From Patescibacteria group bacterium (GTDB taxonomy: Bacteria > Patescibacteriota > Gracilibacteria > Peribacterales > Peribacteraceae): a stretch of DNA of 64,000 nt. Below are positions 59,279 to 64,000 of the stretch, piece after piece (position 1 is the stretch's first letter; every line of letters begins with the position of its first letter). Both the position numbers and the translations under genes were made by a program. The notes below the pieces were generated by a model. It searched no databases, was not told the DNA's origin, and worked only from the letters and a program-made list of their open reading frames with translations. Where the stretch lies: the NCBI GenBank assembly GCA_023263945.1, contig JALQTW010000002.1:62001-126000 (forward strand). Direction: 5' to 3'.

Positions 59279-60660
59279 AGCGTCCCCTCTTCTATCACCG
59301 TTGCCTCCGCAAGGGACATTCGCTGTGCTTTGACCGTTGTCCGGAGCTGCAGCCATAATTGCAGGCTTTGCACAATCTGCCCCACGGTATACCCAACAGG
59401 TAAGGCATACAGATGCAGATCATCCACAAGAAGATACGCTGATGCGAGCGCTGCCGCTGTACTAACAACACTGGTAAGTGCAGGAACCGTGGTATTTTTG
59501 AGCGCATAGAATGCGCGTAACAGAAGATGATTGATACTCTCAAAAGGAATAGAGATTGAATAGATGGCAAGAACAATCATGAATGTTTCCCGAGCCGGCC
59601 CATGGAGATGCAGAAGCCATGCGGGAATGGCAGCCAGAAGAGCAAGCGCAATGGCTCCGGGTACCGTGAGAACAAGGTTCATGAGAACGCCTTTTCGAAT
59701 GTATACAGAAAAACGATCATGATGATGTAGGGAGGCTGCCTGACTTAAACCGGAGAACGCCGATTGCGCGAGAGAAATGCCCGCAATACCCACAAGGACG
59801 GACTGAAAATTCCGTGCGAAGGCCGTGAGGGAAACAGTGCTTAATCCAAGGCCAGATGCAATTTGATCGAAGAGAAGAAGCTGGAGTTGTAGCGCGCCAA
59901 GCGCTGCCATGCGTGGCACAATAAGGAGTCCCATGTGGGCAAGTTCACAGTGCACAAGCCCACTCGATGGAAACATGAAGCGAAATCCTCCGGAGACGAT
60001 GCCAATGAAGCGATAGATCACATAGATCACCGTCCCTCCGATTGTTCCCAAAATAGGACCATACGATCCATAGATGGGTGTAAGGAAATAGATTCCCACA
60101 ATCGTTCCACACGACCAGAGAATGGGAGCAAGCCCGTAAATCCAATAACGCTGAAGTGCGATGAGATATTGCCCGGCGGTATTGCCGATCACGAAGAGCG
60201 CATTCGTAAAGAGCGCACAGCGTCCAAAGAAAATATAAAGTTCTAATCGCTCTCCTGTGAAATCGGTCATGTAGGGAGCAAGATTGCGGAAAAACAATGC
60301 TGCAACAATGGCGATGACGCCAAAAACAGAACCAAACAGAACAAGAATACTGGATGTCATCCGGTTCATCTCTTCTCTATCCCCACGCGCAAGATGGCTT
60401 GCAAAGAAAGGGACAAGAACGACGCTAAGTGATGACATCACGAAGATCTGAAACAACAGGTCACTTGGACGAAATGCTGCAATATAGACCGACGCTGTAT
60501 CCAGTTGATCAACTCCCGGAGGAAATATGACGGAAAATGCCTGATCTCTGAAAAAACCTGCGAGAGAAGCACCAAATTGTGTGATGGCGAGAACAATGGC
60601 GCCGCCTGCAAGGCGCTCTTGGGAAAGATGTCTGCGTGCAATGTGGATGATGCGTCGCAT
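59275..60660 (-). CDS. murJ: Lipid II flippase MurJ
   Basis: A 461-aa polytopic membrane protein of the MVF/MOP superfamily, with about 13-14 hydrophobic segments. The MurJ-like features include QFGASLAGFFRDQAFS (with Arg), FRPSDLLFQIFVMSSLSVVLVPFF and ALKNTTVPALTS. It moves lipid II across the membrane for peptidoglycan synthesis. TAAGCT on the minus strand (60667-60672) lies 6 nt before ATG 60660, indicating a leaderless start. Confidence 0.9.
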   Translation of the reverse strand: MRRIIHIARRHLSQERLAGGAIVLAITQFGASLAGFFRDQAFSVIFPPGVDQLDTASVYIAAFRPSDLLFQIFVMSSLSVVLVPFFASHLARGDREEMNRMTSSILVLFGSVFGVIAIVAALFFRNLAPYMTDFTGERLELYIFFGRCALFTNALFVIGNTAGQYLIALQRYWIYGLAPILWSCGTIVGIYFLTPIYGSYGPILGTIGGTVIYVIYRFIGIVSGGFRFMFPSSGLVHCELAHMGLLIVPRMAALGALQLQLLLFDQIASGLGLSTVSLTAFARNFQSVLVGIAGISLAQSAFSGLSQAASLHHHDRFSVYIRKGVLMNLVLTVPGAIALALLAAIPAWLLHLHGPARETFMIVLAIYSISIPFESINHLLLRAFYALKNTTVPALTSVVSTAAALASAYLLVDDLHLYALPVGYTVGQIVQSLQLWLQLRTTVKAQRMSLAEATVIEEGTL

Positions 60661-60689
60661 GAGCACAGCTTAGCGCAAGAGCGTCAACG

Positions 60690-60712
60690 AAAAAGGCCTC
60701 CTTGCGGAGGCC
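60690..60712 (-). terminator. Terminator of giant secreted protein gene
   Basis: GGCCTCC (60695-60701) and GGAGGCC (60706-60712) form a 7-bp stem with a TTGC loop. On the minus strand it is followed by TTTTT, so it ends the large gene on that strand. Confidence 0.9.
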
Positions 60713-60729
60713 CTCTCTTCAGGAAGGAA

Positions 60730-63700
60730 TTAACTTTGATACGATGTTGAATTGACCGTGGTTTCCGGATAGTCCATCCAGAAGAATTTTGTGGATGTCA
60801 CTGCATCTTGATCATGCCACTCAAGATGTGATTTTGCTGTTCCGAAAGCGGAAGCAAATGGTGTCGAAAAGCTTGTGAGTGACACCTGAAGAGTGGAGTT
60901 GGTATTTGCGACCTTTGGATTATCAACATCCGCTTCAAGAACGAATGTTGCATCCGTACCGGCATCGATGCGTGTGTTCACACCACTATTGGGCAAATTC
61001 CCGCAAGAGACGAAGAACGAACCTGATGCGTTCTTCACGTTCGCGAAACATTGCTGACGCACCGTACTGTTCACCTTGTTATAGAAGTAGAAGTCCGAAG
61101 CGAGACTTCTCTGGTCACCTGTTCCAAGGAGCACATTTGTGGCATTCACATTGAAGATAATGCCGGAGAGCGTCCAATCGTTCGATCCGTTCTTTGTGTT
61201 GGCATGCGTAGCGGCAGAGAACTTGAATTGCCCGATTCGTTGCAAACCTGTCGCAATAGCACTGCCATTGGGATCCGGATTGGCATTGGTAATGGAAACA
61301 ACTTTCGAGTGAACGACGACGTTTCTGTTGCCACGAATGCCACTATTGGAACCCGGCGTAGAACGGCCGATAAAGACCTCTCCTTCATCGATACTGTCTC
61401 CATCATTCCTTGCAAGTATATTAGACGACTGAAGACCGCGTGCACGTACGGCACCAGATCCTGACCATGACGTAGGTGTAGAATCGATAAAGAGACTGAT
61501 TCCTTGACCCGAAACAGAACCTTGCTCATCGGTTTTCATGCGTGGGCGAACAAGAACATCAGTATCTGTATCTCTTGGAATAACAAGCTGTTTATTGTCC
61601 ATGTTCGCGCACATGGAGTTTGCAGGGACATCAACCGTACTGGAACAACCTCCTACGGTTGCGGAAGAAAATGGTGTAACAGAACCTGGTTTATAGAGTT
61701 CCAGGAAATCAACATTGCTTAGGAACGAGTTCGCATTCGTACCACTCGCTGTAAGGATCAAATCCGTCACGTCGATATCTTCATACTCTGCATGGAACTG
61801 CACACGAAGGATGTCATCTTCCAGCTTGCCGCCGAGAAGCTGTCGATTGCGGATGGGCGTTACAGACTTCGTAACATACAGACTTCCTTGTGGCCTCAAT
61901 TGGTATATCGTTGATGGAGCTGTGAGAACGGTGATCTGACAAACATTGATCGGGCATACACCGTCTGTTTCAACTCCTGTAAGCGAATATCCATCCACTG
62001 CGCGTTCAGCCTGTACGGAAGGTGCCGATGAACCTGCGAATTTTAGAGAGAGAACGGGAGGGTTTACGAGGGAAGAAGCAATATCGCTATGAACCTCGAA
62101 CATGGTGCTGCGTTCTGGTGAAACAACGTATCCACCGTTTTGGATCTGGCTAAAGGTGATAAGGTTGCTTTGAGGCGCAACACCAGACTGAAGGACTGTA
62201 TCAACGTTGCCATCTGCGTTTGTATCTACCCATAAAGAATAGTTGTTTCCATTCACGAGTGATCCTGTCTGCGATACAAAACGAAGATCTGTGAGAAGTA
62301 TATCTCTGCCCTGTGCGTTTGCTTCAAAACGAAGAAGATTCACATTCTTTTTGTTCGACACAGCAACATCGGCTGTGGCTTGCGGTCGCTGTGTGATGAA
62401 TAGATGAGCAACGGCGATGGTATGGAAATTTCCACTGACCGTTCCGCCGGGGAGAACCGATGGAATGGGTTTGTTTGTGGATGCACCAAGTGCCTCGACA
62501 CCAAATTGAGAGGCAGGCGCATGCAAGCCGATGCCATACGTACATTCAGCTCCAGAGCTTTTCATTTCCTCACACAAGGAAGCACGGAATCGATCGCCAT
62601 CCTGCGGAGACTTTCCATGACCGTTATCTTCAAAATCAACATGAAGATGCCATATCGTCTCGCTGTTCTTTGGAATCGTGAAATTTCTGAATGCATAGAT
62701 ATCGTAGGTTGCCTCATCAGCCTGATTCGATGTATCTCCTGTAAGAAGCAAGCCAGAAATGGTTTGACCCGTAACGGCATTACGGAGCTCAACACCAGAA
62801 AGAACCTCGCGGACGTTATCGGAATCTTCATGATTTCCTCCGGCAGGAAGACCTCCACCGTTTTTACTGCGTGCTTCAAGAGCAGATGTGATTTGAGCAA
62901 GATCAATATCTTCTGCATTCGGATTCGAAATCTTTACGCTTGCCAATACTGCATCCTGCTCCCCGGGTCCGTATTTCTGTGCCGGAGGCCCGTTAATTTC
63001 AATGGTGAGTGGCTTTGGTGCCTGAGTGAGCGGACAGAAGTACGCCGCAAAGAGATGTTTGGGAAGAAGCATAGTCGACTTTCCAAATTTAAGAGCACGT
63101 ACTTCTTTTCCACTAAAGAGAACGGTTGTCTTGAAGTCTTTTCCGTTTACCGTTGCATTGAAGAAGTAAGTCGCAAGAGGCTTTGCCAGGTTTCCAACAC
63201 TGCGGATAGCTGCACGGTGGCCATCTTTTCCTGCATAGAAAAATCCCTGAACGTATTGTCCGGCAGGGGCGTTGATGACGACCTGTTGGGCAATGCGGTC
63301 ATTGGAATCGGTTGTAATGAGGTTTCCATTCGCATCGTAGAATCGTGCGGTGTTGTCCAGCTTTGTTTCGATTGTCCTTAAAGAGCATCCACTTGGAGCC
63401 GCAGGTGGTGTAATAAGTGGTGCTGAAGAGGAAACGGAGGAGGCAGAAGAAGATGATTCGCTGCTTGCTGCAGTCACCTTAAGCGCTTCCTGAGAAGAAG
63501 ATTCACTGGATGAAGAGGACCCGCCACCTGGAACCTCAACCCTTGTCTCGCCAGGACAAATATAAGCACCAAACCACTCGTGGGAGTTGAATGTCGTTCC
63601 GCCATTCCAACGGAGCGTCGTCATGCTTGTATCGGGAAAGAGAACGTACGCATTCATATCTTCGCCATTTACCAAACTGGAGTACGAGTAGGTCTTGAAG

Positions 63701-64000
63701 ACTGAACCTGATGCGTTGATGGCATCAACAGATCCAAGGTGGGCAGAGCGACCGGCGTAGTACAAGCCTTGCAGGTATTTTCCGGCTGGTGCTGTAAAGT
63801 CGACGGTTGTAGAAAGAACAGGCGGGACTTGTTGGTGCACGACGGATCCCGTTTCGCTCAGGAAAAATGTTGGGCCGCCCAAGCGGAATTGCACCACTTT
63901 TAGTGTGCATCCTTCCATTATTGGTGGATCTTGAATAATAGGAGCGGGTAAATCGGGAACCACAGATGATGTACTGGAACTACTTCCTGTCTCTGTGCAG
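60730..64000 (-). CDS. Giant Ser-rich secreted protein (3' part; gene continues beyond window)
   Basis: At least 1090 aa; the frame stays open to the window edge with Ser-rich codons, so the true start is outside. Two homologous ~120-aa modules are followed by a Ser/Glu linker each: one with FTAPAGKYLQGLYYAGRSAHLG and GAYICPGE, the other with NAPAGQYVQGFFYAGKDGHR and AAYFCP. The rest is long beta-rich domains, with no catalytic motif and no C-terminal anchor visible. Function is probably a surface or extracellular structural protein. Confidence 0.85.
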   Translation of the reverse strand, partial: CTETGSSSSTSSVVPDLPAPIIQDPPIMEGCTLKVVQFRLGGPTFFLSETGSVVHQQVPPVLSTTVDFTAPAGKYLQGLYYAGRSAHLGSVDAINASGSVFKTYSYSSLVNGEDMNAYVLFPDTSMTTLRWNGGTTFNSHEWFGAYICPGETRVEVPGGGSSSSSESSSQEALKVTAASSESSSSASSVSSSAPLITPPAAPSGCSLRTIETKLDNTARFYDANGNLITTDSNDRIAQQVVINAPAGQYVQGFFYAGKDGHRAAIRSVGNLAKPLATYFFNATVNGKDFKTTVLFSGKEVRALKFGKSTMLLPKHLFAAYFCPLTQAPKPLTIEINGPPAQKYGPGEQDAVLASVKISNPNAEDIDLAQITSALEARSKNGGGLPAGGNHEDSDNVREVLSGVELRNAVTGQTISGLLLTGDTSNQADEATYDIYAFRNFTIPKNSETIWHLHVDFEDNGHGKSPQDGDRFRASLCEEMKSSGAECTYGIGLHAPASQFGVEALGASTNKPIPSVLPGGTVSGNFHTIAVAHLFITQRPQATADVAVSNKKNVNLLRFEANAQGRDILLTDLRFVSQTGSLVNGNNYSLWVDTNADGNVDTVLQSGVAPQSNLITFSQIQNGGYVVSPERSTMFEVHSDIASSLVNPPVLSLKFAGSSAPSVQAERAVDGYSLTGVETDGVCPINVCQITVLTAPSTIYQLRPQGSLYVTKSVTPIRNRQLLGGKLEDDILRVQFHAEYEDIDVTDLILTASGTNANSFLSNVDFLELYKPGSVTPFSSATVGGCSSTVDVPANSMCANMDNKQLVIPRDTDTDVLVRPRMKTDEQGSVSGQGISLFIDSTPTSWSGSGAVRARGLQSSNILARNDGDSIDEGEVFIGRSTPGSNSGIRGNRNVVVHSKVVSITNANPDPNGSAIATGLQRIGQFKFSAATHANTKNGSNDWTLSGIIFNVNATNVLLGTGDQRSLASDFYFYNKVNSTVRQQCFANVKNASGSFFVSCGNLPNSGVNTRIDAGTDATFVLEADVDNPKVANTNSTLQVSLTSFSTPFASAFGTAKSHLEWHDQDAVTSTKFFWMDYPETTVNSTSYQS

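Overview
This window looks like a chromosomal segment of a Candidate Phyla Radiation (Patescibacteria) bacterium, most probably a Peregrinibacteria/Peribacter-type lineage. That placement is inference: it rests on the Ser-rich lipoproteins and giant surface proteins, the small bPH-domain membrane proteins, and the overall gene style, not on a marker-gene tree. TGA is used as an ordinary stop, so this is standard bacterial code 11 and not the TGA=Gly code of Gracilibacteria/Absconditabacteria.

Layout. (1) 0.1-7 kb, core: a small acidic protein, pyrE, rsmG, rlmE, ftsE-like ATPase, purM, a MarR regulator, DoxX, and a PEP-CTERM-like secreted protein. (2) 6.4-19.1 kb, ABC exporter followed by a copper/redox island: CuA-motif cupredoxin lipoprotein, OmpR-type response regulator and histidine kinase, a Cys-rich coiled-coil protein, Met-rich multicopper oxidase, CopA ATPase, CopZ chaperone, a 40-aa membrane protein, FNR-type reductase, YncE-like beta-propeller lipoprotein and flavodoxin. 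(3) 19.3-29.4 kb, accessory and more GC-rich: a degenerate IS1595-like transposase, a class V aminotransferase (SufS-like) with a membrane thioredoxin protein, D-2-hydroxyacid dehydrogenase, bPH protein, FMN split-barrel protein, nitroreductase remnant, methyltransferase, HAD-GNAT fusion, ABC exporter and GNAT. (4) 29.6-39.2 kb, an eight-gene co-directional biosynthetic cluster: two glycosyltransferases, a B12-type radical SAM protein, class III aminotransferase, a glycosyltransferase/polysaccharide-deacetylase fusion, NodU-family carbamoyltransferase, xylose-isomerase-like TIM barrel and a LOG-family protein. (5) 39.3-53.2 kb, mobile/defence island: AT-rich GNAT, a GC-rich operon ParB-methyltransferase / methyltransferase / small terminase / large terminase, a large serine recombinase, then an AT-richer oppositely oriented operon of C5 cytosine methyltransferase, ParB-fold protein, SNF2 helicase and DUF3883-type putative nuclease, then a NucS/DUF91-like nuclease, a long structured inverted repeat and tRNA-Gln(TTG). 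(6) 53.3-64 kb, core again: bPH proteins, DUF11-type surface protein, pth, HEPN-like membrane protein, lepB, secE, nusG, a secreted protein, murJ and the 3' part of a giant secreted protein.

A recurring theme is that many genes, both core and some acquired ones, have a -10 box only 6-9 nt in front of the start codon, i.e. they appear to be transcribed as leaderless mRNAs. The 29.6-39.2 kb cluster instead uses Shine-Dalgarno sites. The most interesting candidate system is the four-gene C5-MTase/ParB/SNF2/DUF3883 operon at 45.6-51.7 kb, which looks like a self-contained restriction-modification-like defence cassette whose exact combination I cannot match to a named system.
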